A stretch of DNA of 64,000 bases, taken from NCBI GenBank assembly GCA_910584295.1, contig CAJTYR010000002.1, forward strand, positions 124,001-188,000, given 5' to 3'. The first letter of the stretch is position 1, and each line of letters begins with the position of its first letter. The notes under the pieces are model-generated. The model ran no database searches. It was given only the letters and a program-made list of their open reading frames with translations, and was not told the origin of the DNA. Positions 54,923-63,109 of this stretch are shown here, in pieces. The translations under genes and the position numbers were made by a program. Source of the stretch: an uncultured Christensenella sp. GTDB taxonomy: Bacteria > Bacillota > Clostridia > Christensenellales > UBA1242.

Positions 54923-56322
54923 TGAAGATCGTTTGTCAAAACGAAGACTTTGAAAAAGATATGCAAGATTTGGTCAATCTGTTTTATGAAGAGACAGATT
55001 GTCCTTTCTCACTTTCTCATTCTTTCAAACTTGAAGCAAACGACGTTGAAAGTGAAATTAAAATCAAAGAAAGTGCAGAAACATTTTTAAGTGTTTTCTC
55101 TTTGCCTTTGGGGCTTGATGAACTTCGTAAGAAAAGCTTTCTTAAGAGAAGTTTCAAAAATCAACTCTATGACCTCTTAAGTAAAAAAGCAAACAAGACT
55201 TTGCCTTGGGGGTCGCTTACTGGGGTGAGACCAACCAAGTTTGCACGTGACCTTGTGGAAAGAAACGAAATCAAACCTCATCTTGTCACAGAAAGCCTCA
55301 TGAGAGATTATCGAGTTTCTCTTGAAAAAGCAAAATTGGCTGTTCAGATTTTGGGCAATCAAAAATGCATAATTAAAAATGACAAGCTTGTTGACCTTTT
55401 TATTAATATTCCAATTTGTCCAAGCAGGTGCAATTATTGTTCATTTATCTCAAATGAACTTTGGACTGTCAAGGATAAGGTGGAAAGTTATTTGAAATGC
55501 GTTATAAATGAGTTGGAAGCGGTCAAAAATCTCATTTTGGAAAAGGCTTATATTGTGCGTACAATCTACATTGGTGGTGGCACTCCAACGGTTTTGACAG
55601 CAGAGCAGCTTGAGCGTCTTTTGTCAAAAATAAATTATCCTGTGAAAGAATTCACTGTTGAGTGTGGACGAGCTGACACAATAACCAGAGAGAAACTTGA
55701 GGTTTTGAAAAAATATGGGGTGACAAGAATTTCTATCAACCCTCAAACTTTTTGTGAGGCAACTCTTAAAAGAATTGGACGAAAAACAACTAATAAGCAA
55801 GTTTTTGATGCCTATATGCTTGCAATGGAATATGATTTTGTTGTCAATATGGATCTTATTGCAGGTTTGAGTGAAGAAAGATTAGGGATTTTTAAAAGGA
55901 CTTTGAAAACCACTCTTGAGCTTTTTCCACATAACATAACTGTGCATACCTTGTCTGTTAAAAATGCAGCACAGATTCGTGGACAAGAGGTGAAGTTTCA
56001 ATCAGATGTGCCAAAAATGGTTGATTATGCACAGAAAACTCTTTTTGAAAATGGATATAAGCCATATTATTTATATCGTCAAAAACATCAGGTGGGAGGG
56101 CTTGAAAATGTTGGATATTTCAGAGATGATCATGTGTGCATATTCAACATTGACAGCATGGAAGATGTTTCATCAGTGATTGCTATTGGTGCTGGTGCAA
56201 TCTCAAAAAGGGTCTTTAATCTTGAAAACAGAATAGAGCGTCAGCCAAACTGTAAGTTTATCTGTGATTATATTGATCGAATTGATGAAATGATTGATAA
56301 AAAAATCAAATTCTTCAGTTGA
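54922..56322 (+). CDS. hemZ: HemZ-type radical SAM coproporphyrinogen dehydrogenase
   Basis: 466 residues from the ATG at 54922, which overlaps the rel stop (TGATG); AGGAG lies 6 bp before it. The radical SAM cluster motif is C166-x3-C170-x2-C173 (CPSRCNYC), preceded by the HemZ-specific LPWGSLTGVRPTKFA near residue 95. The GGGTP and ISINPQTF blocks are also present. The family oxidises coproporphyrinogen III anaerobically, but many Bacillota HemZ proteins occur without a heme pathway and their role is unsure. Third gene of the recJ operon. Confidence 0.9.
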   Translation: MKIVCQNEDFEKDMQDLVNLFYEETDCPFSLSHSFKLEANDVESEIKIKESAETFLSVFSLPLGLDELRKKSFLKRSFKNQLYDLLSKKANKTLPWGSLTGVRPTKFARDLVERNEIKPHLVTESLMRDYRVSLEKAKLAVQILGNQKCIIKNDKLVDLFINIPICPSRCNYCSFISNELWTVKDKVESYLKCVINELEAVKNLILEKAYIVRTIYIGGGTPTVLTAEQLERLLSKINYPVKEFTVECGRADTITREKLEVLKKYGVTRISINPQTFCEATLKRIGRKTTNKQVFDAYMLAMEYDFVVNMDLIAGLSEERLGIFKRTLKTTLELFPHNITVHTLSVKNAAQIRGQEVKFQSDVPKMVDYAQKTLFENGYKPYYLYRQKHQVGGLENVGYFRDDHVCIFNIDSMEDVSSVIAIGAGAISKRVFNLENRIERQPNCKFICDYIDRIDEMIDKKIKFFS

Positions 56323-56395
56323 CACATTATGTGAGTTTTAAATTCAGGCAACGCAGATTTATCAAGAGATTAAACAAAAAGTGGCAAGGCAATAA

Positions 56396-56431
56396 AAAAC
56401 TTATTTCAATCAGTTTTGTGAAATAAGTTTT
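56396..56431. terminator. bidirectional terminator between convergent genes
   Basis: AAAACTTATTTCA / TGAAATAAGTTTT, 13 bp perfect, overlapping the last codons of the minus-strand gene. Confidence 0.8.
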
Positions 56432-56649
56432 AGGTAGAGTACCATTGCCTCTTCTTTTTTATATCCCAAGTCCATGAGCACATTAAGTGCAAGTTCGCTG
56501 TCGCAAGACATAAAAAATTTTTCGCCATCATCCAGAAAGGATGAAATTGTATTTAGAATAAGCCATTTCTTTTTGTCTTTTTGATAAATTTTTATAAGCG
56601 TATTGCATTTTTGTTTGAGTTCTTTAAGGATTTCATGCTTATTTTTCAC
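56410..56649 (-). CDS. small hypothetical protein
   Basis: 79 residues from a GTG at 56649 with AGGAGGAAGAA before it. It is helical and charged, with no TM helix (KELKQKCNTLIKIYQKDKKK). It overlaps the upstream transglutaminase-like gene by 11 bp and must be co-translated with it. Possibly a partner or inhibitor of that protein; no family recognised. Confidence 0.7.
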   Translation of the reverse strand: MKNKHEILKELKQKCNTLIKIYQKDKKKWLILNTISSFLDDGEKFFMSCDSELALNVLMDLGYKKEEAMVLYLKLISQN

Positions 56650-57730
56650 TTCTTCCTCCTGTTATTTGTGCAGATGGAGGGGAGGCGGGTTTTCCTGTAT
56701 TCATAAGTTCTGACCCAAATCTTTTTGAAGTTTTGCTCGAAAAAACAACACTTTCTTTTGCAAGAATTTTGTGCAGGAGTGAAATTCTGTCTGTTTTTTT
56801 AATGCTTTTATCTTTTAATGAAATTTCAAAAATCTCAAGGCTGTCAAAATTCTCTGCACCTTCAACATCTTTATAACCTTTTTTATTTACAAAAAGATAT
56901 TCTTTTATTTCTTTGTTTTCACAAATGAAGGTTGAGTCAATGTATTTTGTGCTTCCATAGATGTTGTATGAAGAAAAGATTCTTTTATATATTTCTGACA
57001 CATAGGTGAGTGCTGCAAATGAGTATTCAGGCACATCTTTTATTGCGTCTAAGAATAAACCAAGTTTTTCGTCAAAGGAAATTTTTTTATAGTCGCTACA
57101 ACTTATTTTTAAGCATTTATATAATTCTTGTTTTTGTTCTTTTTCTTTGATGGCATCGCTTTCTGCTTTAATTAAAGAAAGAAGTTTTTCTTTTGCTTGT
57201 TGCGTGTTTCCAATGTAATCCTCTCTCCAACCTTTTAGGATGTGGTTGCCATATTTCGCAAGACCTAAATCCATGTCAATTCCCATGCAGGCATCGATTC
57301 TTAAATGAACCCCCTCAATTGTGCATGAGATGGGTTGATGATTATTTTCAAAGGAAAGATAGTTTGTTTCGCTTAGGAGGAGGTTATTTCTAAAATCGTC
57401 TTCGTTTATTAAATCTCTATCAAAGAAAATATAACAACATATTGCAGAAAAAAGAAAACAAACCACTTCTTTATTTTTTTCTCCATCAATTGTCTCAACA
57501 TAGGAATATTTTGACATTTCATTTTGAATTGGAGTTGGGAGAGGAAGGTTTCTTGCTTCAGTCAAAACTTCTTCAACATAAAAATCAACAGAGTAGTTCA
57601 ATTTTTTGCAAAGGCGATTATATATGTGTCGAGCTTCTTCAAGTGGGGTGCTGTTTGAAGGAAGTTCTGCAATTGCATATTCGTATAATTTTGGGTTAAC
57701 TGAAAAGCATGTAAATTTACTCTTTTTCAA
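56639..57730 (-). CDS. transglutaminase-like protein of unknown function
   Basis: 363 residues from a TTG at 57730, chosen because a perfect AAGGAGGT lies 7 bp upstream. The N-terminal lead-in (PLEEARHIYNRLCKKLNYSV) and the later block EGVHLRIDAC follow the pattern of the transglutaminase-like fold: a Cys in KEVVCFLFSA, a His in GVHLRI and an Asp in RIDA. This is a distant resemblance, weaker than for the gene at 8154. No signal peptide. The tail is rich in Ser, Pro and Gly. It forms a two-gene unit with the 79-residue protein. Confidence 0.6.
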   Translation of the reverse strand: MKKSKFTCFSVNPKLYEYAIAELPSNSTPLEEARHIYNRLCKKLNYSVDFYVEEVLTEARNLPLPTPIQNEMSKYSYVETIDGEKNKEVVCFLFSAICCYIFFDRDLINEDDFRNNLLLSETNYLSFENNHQPISCTIEGVHLRIDACMGIDMDLGLAKYGNHILKGWREDYIGNTQQAKEKLLSLIKAESDAIKEKEQKQELYKCLKISCSDYKKISFDEKLGLFLDAIKDVPEYSFAALTYVSEIYKRIFSSYNIYGSTKYIDSTFICENKEIKEYLFVNKKGYKDVEGAENFDSLEIFEISLKDKSIKKTDRISLLHKILAKESVVFSSKTSKRFGSELMNTGKPASPPSAQITGGRSEK

Positions 57731-57851
57731 AATGAGACCTCCTTCTTTTAATATTCATCTTTATTTTATCATTTTGCTTTAAAAAAGTCAATATGGGTTT
57801 ATTTTTAAGAGAAATTGGGAAGAAATTCTCTTGAAAATTTTATGCAAATAC

Positions 57852-57880
57852 TAGACTTTTTTTGGAGAGTGTGATATACT
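57852..57880 (+). promoter_or_regulatory. rpsO promoter
   Basis: TAGACT (57852-57857), 17 bp, TATACT (57875-57880) preceded by TGA. Confidence 0.65.
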
Positions 57881-57883
57881 TAC

Positions 57884-57974
57884 AAAGTCGATGATGACTT
57901 TGGCGCAGTTTCTGGGAGACCTTTGACCTGATACTTCGCTTAAGCCAATTAAAATTTAATGAAGGAGAACAAAA
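57884..57974 (+). promoter_or_regulatory. candidate S15-binding rpsO leader
   Basis: The leader starts with the hairpin AAAGTC-gatgat-GACTTT (57884-57901) and continues with GGCGCAGTTTCTGGGAGACC and an AAGCGAAG-containing complement region. S15 autoregulates its mRNA through a structured leader in Bacillota, and placement and length fit. I cannot confirm the binding fold by eye. Confidence 0.5.
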
Positions 57975-58238
57975 ATGCAATCAAAATCTGAAATTATTGC
58001 AAAATTCAAGCAATCAGAAAATGACACAGGTTCAGTTCAAGTTCAAGTTGCTCTTTTGACTGAAAGAATCAACCACTTGACAGAACACTTGAAGACCAAT
58101 CACAATGACAATCACTCAAGACGTGGACTTTTGAAAATGGTTGGAAAACGTAAGGGCTTCTTGCAATACCTCAAAGATCGAGATATTGAAGCTTACAGAA
58201 AACTCATTGCTGACCTTGGATTAAGAGAAATTAAATAA
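57975..58238 (+). CDS. rpsO: ribosomal protein S15
   Basis: 87 residues after AAGGAGAACAAAA. S15 binds the central domain of 16S rRNA early in 30S assembly. The family motif LTEHLKTNHNDNHSRRGLL (near 35-53) is complete and the length is normal. pnp follows after 62 bp, the standard bacterial order. Confidence 0.98.
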   Translation: MQSKSEIIAKFKQSENDTGSVQVQVALLTERINHLTEHLKTNHNDNHSRRGLLKMVGKRKGFLQYLKDRDIEAYRKLIADLGLREIK

Positions 58239-58243
58239 CATAA

Positions 58244-58271
58244 GGGGGAGCATTTTTTTCGCTTCCTTTTT
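58244..58271 (+). terminator. partial terminator between rpsO and pnp
   Basis: GGGAGC / GCTTCC stem (one G-T pair), loop of seven T and more, then five T. Probably leaky, setting the S15-to-PNPase ratio. Confidence 0.6.
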
Positions 58272-58300
58272 GTTTCTCAAAAAAGAAAAAAGGAGAATTT

Positions 58301-60454
58301 ATGGAACACAAATATACAATTAACATTGCCGGAAGAGATGTGATTTTTGAAACAGGCAAATATTGCATGCAATCAAACGGAACTTGCATGGTTAGAAGTG
58401 GTGACACTGTTGTTATGGTCAATGTGACAATGTCAAAAGCACCAAAACCAGGAATTGATTTCTTCCCACTTTCAGTTGAATATCAAGAAAAGATGTATTC
58501 AGTTGGAAAAATTCCTGGTGGCTTTAAAAAGCGTGAAGGAAAACCAAGTGACAAAGCTGTGCTTGTTTCAAGACTTATTGACAGACCTCTTCGTCCACTC
58601 TTTCCAAAAGGATTTTTCCATGATGTGGTTGTTGTTGCAACAGCACTTTCAATTGACCCAGATGTAAATCCTGAACCTCTTGCAATGCTTGGTTCTTCAT
58701 TTGCACTTTCAATTTCTGACATTCCATTTCTTGGACCTACTGGTGCAGTTCAAGTTGGACTTGTTGACGGAGAATTTGTCATCAACCCAAATCAAGAACA
58801 AAGAGAAAGAAGTGAACTTAACCTTACTGTCAGCGGAACAGATGAAGCTGTTTTGATGATTGAAGGTGGTGCAAACGAAGTGCCTGAACAACAATTTCTT
58901 GATGCAATCATGTTTGCACATGAAGAAATCAAAAAGATTTGTAAAGAACTTAAGAAAATCAAAGAGGAGATTGGACAACCAGTCAATCCAAAAATCACAT
59001 ATTACGCAATTGATGAAGCTTTGGAAGAGGCTGTCAGAAAATATGCCGACGACAAATATGACTTTGTTTTGGAATGTTTTGACAGACATGAAAGAGAAAG
59101 AAGAGAAGAAGAGGCGAAGGCTGAAATTCTTGAGCATTTTGCCTCAGAGTATCCTGATTGTGAAAGACAAATCAGCGATGTTTTGTATAAAGTTAAAAAA
59201 GAGAAAGTTAGAGCAAAAATTATTAATGATGGTGTTCGTCCAGACGGAAGAAAACTTGATGAAATCAGACCAATTTGGTGTGAAGTTGGCATTTTGCCAA
59301 GAGTTCATGGCTCTGCAGTCTTCACAAGAGGGGAAACTCAAGTTTTGTCAGCACTCACTTTGGGCACAGTTTCTGATGTTCAAAAACTTGAAGGGCTTGA
59401 TGATGAAGATGTAAACAGATATGTTCATCACTACAATATGCCACCTTATGCAACTGGCGAAGCAATGATGATCAGAAGCACTGGTCGTCGTGAAATTGGT
59501 CATGGTGCGCTTGCTGAAAGGGCTCTTGAACCTGTTGTTCCAAAAGAAGATGTTTTCCCATATGCATTGCGTATTGTAAGCGAAGTGCTTTCATCAAATG
59601 GTTCTTCTTCAATGGCAAGTGTTTGCGGATCAACTCTTGCTCTTATGGATGGTGGTGTTCCAATCAAAGCTCCAGTTTCTGGAATTGCTATGGGACTCAT
59701 TAAAGACGAAAAAAGCGGAAAGGTTGCTGTCCTTTCTGACATTCAAGGACTTGAAGACTTCCTTGGAGATATGGATTTCAAAGTTACGGGTACATCAAAG
59801 GGTGTTACTGCAATTCAAATGGACATCAAAATTAAGGGAATTGACAAAAAGATTTTGACTGAAGCTCTTGAAAGAGCAAAAATTGGAAGAATGTATATTA
59901 TGGACAAACTTCTTGCTTGCATCAGTGAGCCAAGAAAAGAGCTTTCTGTCTATGCTCCAAAAATCATTACATTCACAATTGATCCAGATAAGATCAAAGA
60001 TGTTATTGGATCTGGCGGAAAGACAATCAACAAGATTATCGATGAAACTGGTGTTAAGATTGACATTGAAGATGATGGAAGCGTGTTTATTGCTTCTTGT
60101 GACGCTGAAATGAATGAGAAAGCAAAGAAAATCATTCTTTCAATCACAGAAGATGTTGAAGTTGGCGATGTTTATGACGGAAAGGTTGTTCGTATTATGA
60201 CATTTGGTGCCTTTGTTGATATCGGTGGTGGAAAGGAAGGAATGATTCACATTTCAAAACTTTCAAACAAGAGAGTTGACAAAGTTGAAGATGTTGTAAA
60301 AATTGGTGACAGCGTTGAAGTTGAAGTTATCAAAATTGACGAGAAAGGAAGAGTTGACCTCAAGCGTATCATACCAAAGGAAGAACTTGAATCAACTGCC
60401 AAAGAATCAAAACCAGCAAAAGCAACAAAGACTGAAAAGAAAGACGAAGAATAA
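58301..60454 (+). CDS. pnp: polyribonucleotide nucleotidyltransferase (PNPase)
   Basis: 717 residues after AAAGGAGAATTT. PNPase degrades RNA 3' to 5' by phosphorolysis and is part of RNA-decay complexes. Two RNase PH-like halves are present, with the FFRRE-equivalent loop in the first (IPGGFKKREGKPSD) and the catalytic GDMDFKVTG block in the second. KH domain at about 555-615 (IKDVIGSGGKTINKI) and S1 domain at about 622-690 (GAFVDIGGGKEGMIHIS). The C-terminus is Lys-rich. Full length. Confidence 0.98.
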   Translation: MEHKYTINIAGRDVIFETGKYCMQSNGTCMVRSGDTVVMVNVTMSKAPKPGIDFFPLSVEYQEKMYSVGKIPGGFKKREGKPSDKAVLVSRLIDRPLRPLFPKGFFHDVVVVATALSIDPDVNPEPLAMLGSSFALSISDIPFLGPTGAVQVGLVDGEFVINPNQEQRERSELNLTVSGTDEAVLMIEGGANEVPEQQFLDAIMFAHEEIKKICKELKKIKEEIGQPVNPKITYYAIDEALEEAVRKYADDKYDFVLECFDRHERERREEEAKAEILEHFASEYPDCERQISDVLYKVKKEKVRAKIINDGVRPDGRKLDEIRPIWCEVGILPRVHGSAVFTRGETQVLSALTLGTVSDVQKLEGLDDEDVNRYVHHYNMPPYATGEAMMIRSTGRREIGHGALAERALEPVVPKEDVFPYALRIVSEVLSSNGSSSMASVCGSTLALMDGGVPIKAPVSGIAMGLIKDEKSGKVAVLSDIQGLEDFLGDMDFKVTGTSKGVTAIQMDIKIKGIDKKILTEALERAKIGRMYIMDKLLACISEPRKELSVYAPKIITFTIDPDKIKDVIGSGGKTINKIIDETGVKIDIEDDGSVFIASCDAEMNEKAKKIILSITEDVEVGDVYDGKVVRIMTFGAFVDIGGGKEGMIHISKLSNKRVDKVEDVVKIGDSVEVEVIKIDEKGRVDLKRIIPKEELESTAKESKPAKATKTEKKDEE

Positions 60455-60501
60455 AGTTTCGAAAATTCCCAAATGCTTTTGAAATAAGAAAATAATTTAT
60501 T

Positions 60502-60532
60502 AAAAAAAGACTGTAAAATGCAGTCTTTTTTA
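60502..60532. terminator. pnp terminator
   Basis: AAAAAGACTG-taaaatg-CAGTCTTTTT, symmetrical, between convergent pnp and the GNAT gene. Confidence 0.88.
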
Positions 60533-61156
60533 TTGTTTTGTTATGATGCCACTTGAGTTATTTTTTGTGGCAGGTGTGCTTTTTGATAGAAACTTTGTGG
60601 CATAATCTTTCTGGTCGCAAGGGTCATGTTCAATTGAAAAACCATTTCTTTCATAGAATTTTCTGCTTCCTTTTGCAAATGCTCCGATTGGTTGAAAATG
60701 TGCGTATATTTGAGTGCATCCATCTTGAAGTATAAACTCTTCCATTGTTTTTAGCATCGCTGTGCCAAGTCCAGTTTTGAAAAAGTCCTTGTGTTTAATT
60801 TCAATCAGTTCCAATTTGCACTTTGCCCATTGAAGTGGAAAAGAATGCCATTTTCCACGTGATTTGAATAGTAAAAGGTTGTCTTTTATTATGTATTTAT
60901 CTTTATCCTTTTTTGTTGTTAAGATTTCGCAAGTCTTTGGAGTTTTTTCAATTCCTCCAAAGAAAGGCGCATTTGCGAGGCGCTCATCATGAGATAATTT
61001 TCTTTGATAAAATTTTTCAATATCAAAATAGCATACTCCAACAACATCCAATCCGCTGTATGCTCTTATGATATATGAGGTGTCGTCATCCAAAATCATC
61101 TCCAAAAATACGGATTTTCCACCATAAAGATCAATTTTTTTAAGTCCATCTCCCAT
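60530..61156 (-). CDS. GNAT-family acetyltransferase
   Basis: 208 residues from the ATG at 61156. The frame extends upstream, but that part overlaps the promoter and the neighbouring gene. The acetyl-CoA site is in KTGLGTAMLKTME (motif A) and the late FYERNGFSIE is typical of GNAT enzymes. The first 95 residues are not GNAT-like and may form a separate beta domain. The substrate (small molecule or protein) is unknown. The mRNA is predicted to be leaderless. Confidence 0.8.
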   Translation of the reverse strand: MGDGLKKIDLYGGKSVFLEMILDDDTSYIIRAYSGLDVVGVCYFDIEKFYQRKLSHDERLANAPFFGGIEKTPKTCEILTTKKDKDKYIIKDNLLLFKSRGKWHSFPLQWAKCKLELIEIKHKDFFKTGLGTAMLKTMEEFILQDGCTQIYAHFQPIGAFAKGSRKFYERNGFSIEHDPCDQKDYATKFLSKSTPATKNNSSGIITKQ

Positions 61157-61191
61157 ATTATTATTATAGCATTTTTCTTTTGATTTTTCAA
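61156..61191 (-). promoter_or_regulatory. promoter giving a leaderless GNAT mRNA
   Basis: On the minus strand: TTGAAA (61191-61186), 17 bp, TGC-TATAAT (61168-61163), then 6 bp to ATG. The predicted start is exactly the A of ATG. No Shine-Dalgarno site. Confidence 0.75.
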
Positions 61192-61227
61192 TAGGCAAAA
61201 AATTTTTTAAAAACTTTTTAAAATTGT

Positions 61228-61257
61228 TTGACATGCGTATTTTTGACGCATTATAAT
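61228..61257 (+). promoter_or_regulatory. promoter with operator-like inverted repeat filling the spacer
   Basis: TTGACA (61228-61233), 18 bp, TATAAT (61252-61257). The spacer holds ATGCGT (61233-61238), 7 bp, ACGCAT (61246-61251), so a bound dimer would block RNA polymerase. A related pair, ACGCAT-aa-ATGCGT, stands at 61959-61972 before the next gene. Confidence 0.8.
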
Positions 61258-61279
61258 TACAATGTGATTGGAGGAGGCT

Positions 61280-61927
61280 ATGGAGAAAAATAATCCACTT
61301 TATAAAAATCAGGGGATACACTCTGTGCTTGCACTCTTCACTGTTGAAAATGGTCGGTTTAAAGTTTTCTTAATCCAAAGAAACAACGAACCTTTTAAAG
61401 GAAAGTGGATTTTGATTGGTGGTGCGTGTTACAACAATGAAGATGTTGAGACGGCGATGAAGAGAGAGCTGTTTGAAAAGACTGGCATGAAAGACATACA
61501 TTTTCAAATGTTTAATGTTTATTCAAAACCGGACAGAAGCCCAGTTTGTCGAATGATTGCCATTGCACACATTGGCGTTGTTGACTGCAAGAGGGTGGAA
61601 TACCTTAAGCAAACGCTCAAAACGCAAGACGCAGATTGGTTTGAAATCAACCATATTCCAGAACTTGGATTTGATCATACGGAAATCTTGGGAGATGCAA
61701 TTGAATATCTGAAAAGCAAGATTTTTGACACGGCAATTCTTAAGGATTTGTTTCCAAAATATTTCACATTGCCGGATTTGCACAATGCATATGAAAGCAT
61801 TTTGAACAAATGTATTGACAGAAGAAATTTCAGAAAAAGAATGCTTTTGCAAAACATCATCAAAGACTCTGGAATGGTGCAAGAAGTTGCTGGGAAAAAG
61901 CCAGCAAAGTTATACAAATTTGTTTAG
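61280..61927 (+). CDS. Nudix-winged-helix regulator (NrtR-like)
   Basis: 215 residues from the ATG at 61280, with GGAGGAGG 2-3 bases before it; an in-frame TTG at 61268 lies inside that site. The N-terminal Nudix domain has the box GGACYNNEDVETAMKRELFE, continued by KTG: one of the two Glu residues of the metal site is Lys, so hydrolysis is probably weak or lost. A C-terminal winged helix follows (about 150-215, RMLLQNIIKDSGMVQEV). This matches NrtR-type regulators that sense ADP-ribose-like nucleotides and control NAD or sugar metabolism. It probably binds the inverted repeat in its own promoter. Confidence 0.85.
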   Translation: MEKNNPLYKNQGIHSVLALFTVENGRFKVFLIQRNNEPFKGKWILIGGACYNNEDVETAMKRELFEKTGMKDIHFQMFNVYSKPDRSPVCRMIAIAHIGVVDCKRVEYLKQTLKTQDADWFEINHIPELGFDHTEILGDAIEYLKSKIFDTAILKDLFPKYFTLPDLHNAYESILNKCIDRRNFRKRMLLQNIIKDSGMVQEVAGKKPAKLYKFV

Positions 61928-61935
61928 GTTTTAAC

Positions 61936-61972
61936 AGGTCGAAAGACCTTTTAAAATAACGCATAAATGCGT
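61936..61972 (+). promoter_or_regulatory. terminator-like hairpin followed by a second operator-like site
   Basis: AGGTC-gaaa-GACCT with four T (61936-61954), then ACGCAT-aa-ATGCGT (61959-61972). The half-site is the same as in the upstream promoter but in the outward orientation. Confidence 0.55.
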
Positions 61973-62002
61973 AAAAAATACACAAATATAAAGGAGAAAG
62001 TT

Positions 62003-63094
62003 ATGAAAACAATCGTAGTAAATTTGATGGGAGCTGCAGGATCTGGAAAGTCGACCTTGGCAACTGAAGTGTTTGCCATGCTTAAAAGAAAAGGATACAA
62101 TTGTGAATATGTTGATGAATACGCAAAGCACATGGTTTATGAAAACAACCTCGCAAGGCTGAGCAATCAACTGTTGGTGTTTAGCAATCAATATTTTTCG
62201 CTTGATGTCATTAGAGATAAGGTGAACATCATCATAACAGATTCTCCATTGCTTTTGTCAATCTTTTATAACAGAGAAAATCTCAATAAAAATCATTTGA
62301 AAGTTCCTGACAAATTGCTTAAAGAATTGGTTTTGTATTGCTATTCAACTTTTGATAACTTGAATTATTTTCTGACTAGAAACCATGAATATAAAAGAGA
62401 AGGAAGATATCAGACTGAAGATGAGGCAAGGGTGCAAGAGGGAAAGTTGAGAGATCTTTTGCAAGAGATGGAGCTTGATTGCAAACATATGCTTTCAACA
62501 GATAATTGTGCTGATCAGATTTTGCAAGATATAGAAAATCGTGTGAAATATTATGCAGGGCTTTCAAAATCTGGTATGGAAATTGAAAGAAAATTCTTCT
62601 TGGCTGAAGCACCAAAAGGGTTTTATTATTTCAGAACGGAAAATATTTTGCAAGGATATTTTATTAAAAATGAACATGAGGTTAGAGTTCGTAATGTGAA
62701 CAATCAAGATTATTTCCTTACAGAAAAGTTTGGAGATGGAGTGATGAGAGAAGAATATGAAAAGGCAATTGGCAGAGAAGAATATGCGTCTCTCATGAAA
62801 AAAGTTGGTGGAAGAATCGTCCAAAAATCGAGGACTTATGTTCCACTTGAAAATGGACTGATGGCAGAAGTTGATATCTATTTTGGGAAGAACAAGGGGC
62901 TTTCAACCGTGGAGGTTGAGTTTGAAAGTTTGGAACAAGCAAACTCTTTTGTTCCACCAAAATGGTTTGGAAGAGAAATCACAAATGAAGCAGAGTATAA
63001 AAACAAAAATCTTTCTTTGAAAGAGGCTTCACCAGCGAAAGCATATTCAACTGGAAAGGGTAAAAATGTTGCAGGAAAAGAAAAAGCAGGCTGA
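62003..63094 (+). CDS. P-loop kinase/ATPase fused to CYTH domain
   Basis: 363 residues from the ATG at 62003 with AAAGGAGAAAG before it; an in-frame ATG at 61967 lies in the operator-like hairpin. Residues 1-190 form a NadR/AAA-like P-loop domain: Walker A GAAGSGKST (near residue 10) and a DSPLLLS block. Residues of about 192-340 form a CYTH domain starting EIERKFFLAE, with alternating charged strands for triphosphate binding. The combination resembles animal TTD14-type proteins. A phosphoryl-transfer or nucleotide/triphosphate-processing role is inferred. It may be under the control of the upstream Nudix regulator. The C-terminus is Lys/Ala-rich. Confidence 0.8.
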   Translation: MKTIVVNLMGAAGSGKSTLATEVFAMLKRKGYNCEYVDEYAKHMVYENNLARLSNQLLVFSNQYFSLDVIRDKVNIIITDSPLLLSIFYNRENLNKNHLKVPDKLLKELVLYCYSTFDNLNYFLTRNHEYKREGRYQTEDEARVQEGKLRDLLQEMELDCKHMLSTDNCADQILQDIENRVKYYAGLSKSGMEIERKFFLAEAPKGFYYFRTENILQGYFIKNEHEVRVRNVNNQDYFLTEKFGDGVMREEYEKAIGREEYASLMKKVGGRIVQKSRTYVPLENGLMAEVDIYFGKNKGLSTVEVEFESLEQANSFVPPKWFGREITNEAEYKNKNLSLKEASPAKAYSTGKGKNVAGKEKAG

Positions 63095-63109
63095 TTTGCC
63101 TGCTCTTTT
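63082..63109. terminator. bidirectional terminator inside the end of the CYTH gene
   Basis: GCAGGC-tgattt-GCCTGC with A run before and T run after; also usable on the minus strand. Confidence 0.85.

Noticed and set aside
61157..61321. 55-residue N-terminal extension of the GNAT protein
   Set aside because: It would read through the promoter and into the divergent regulator gene.
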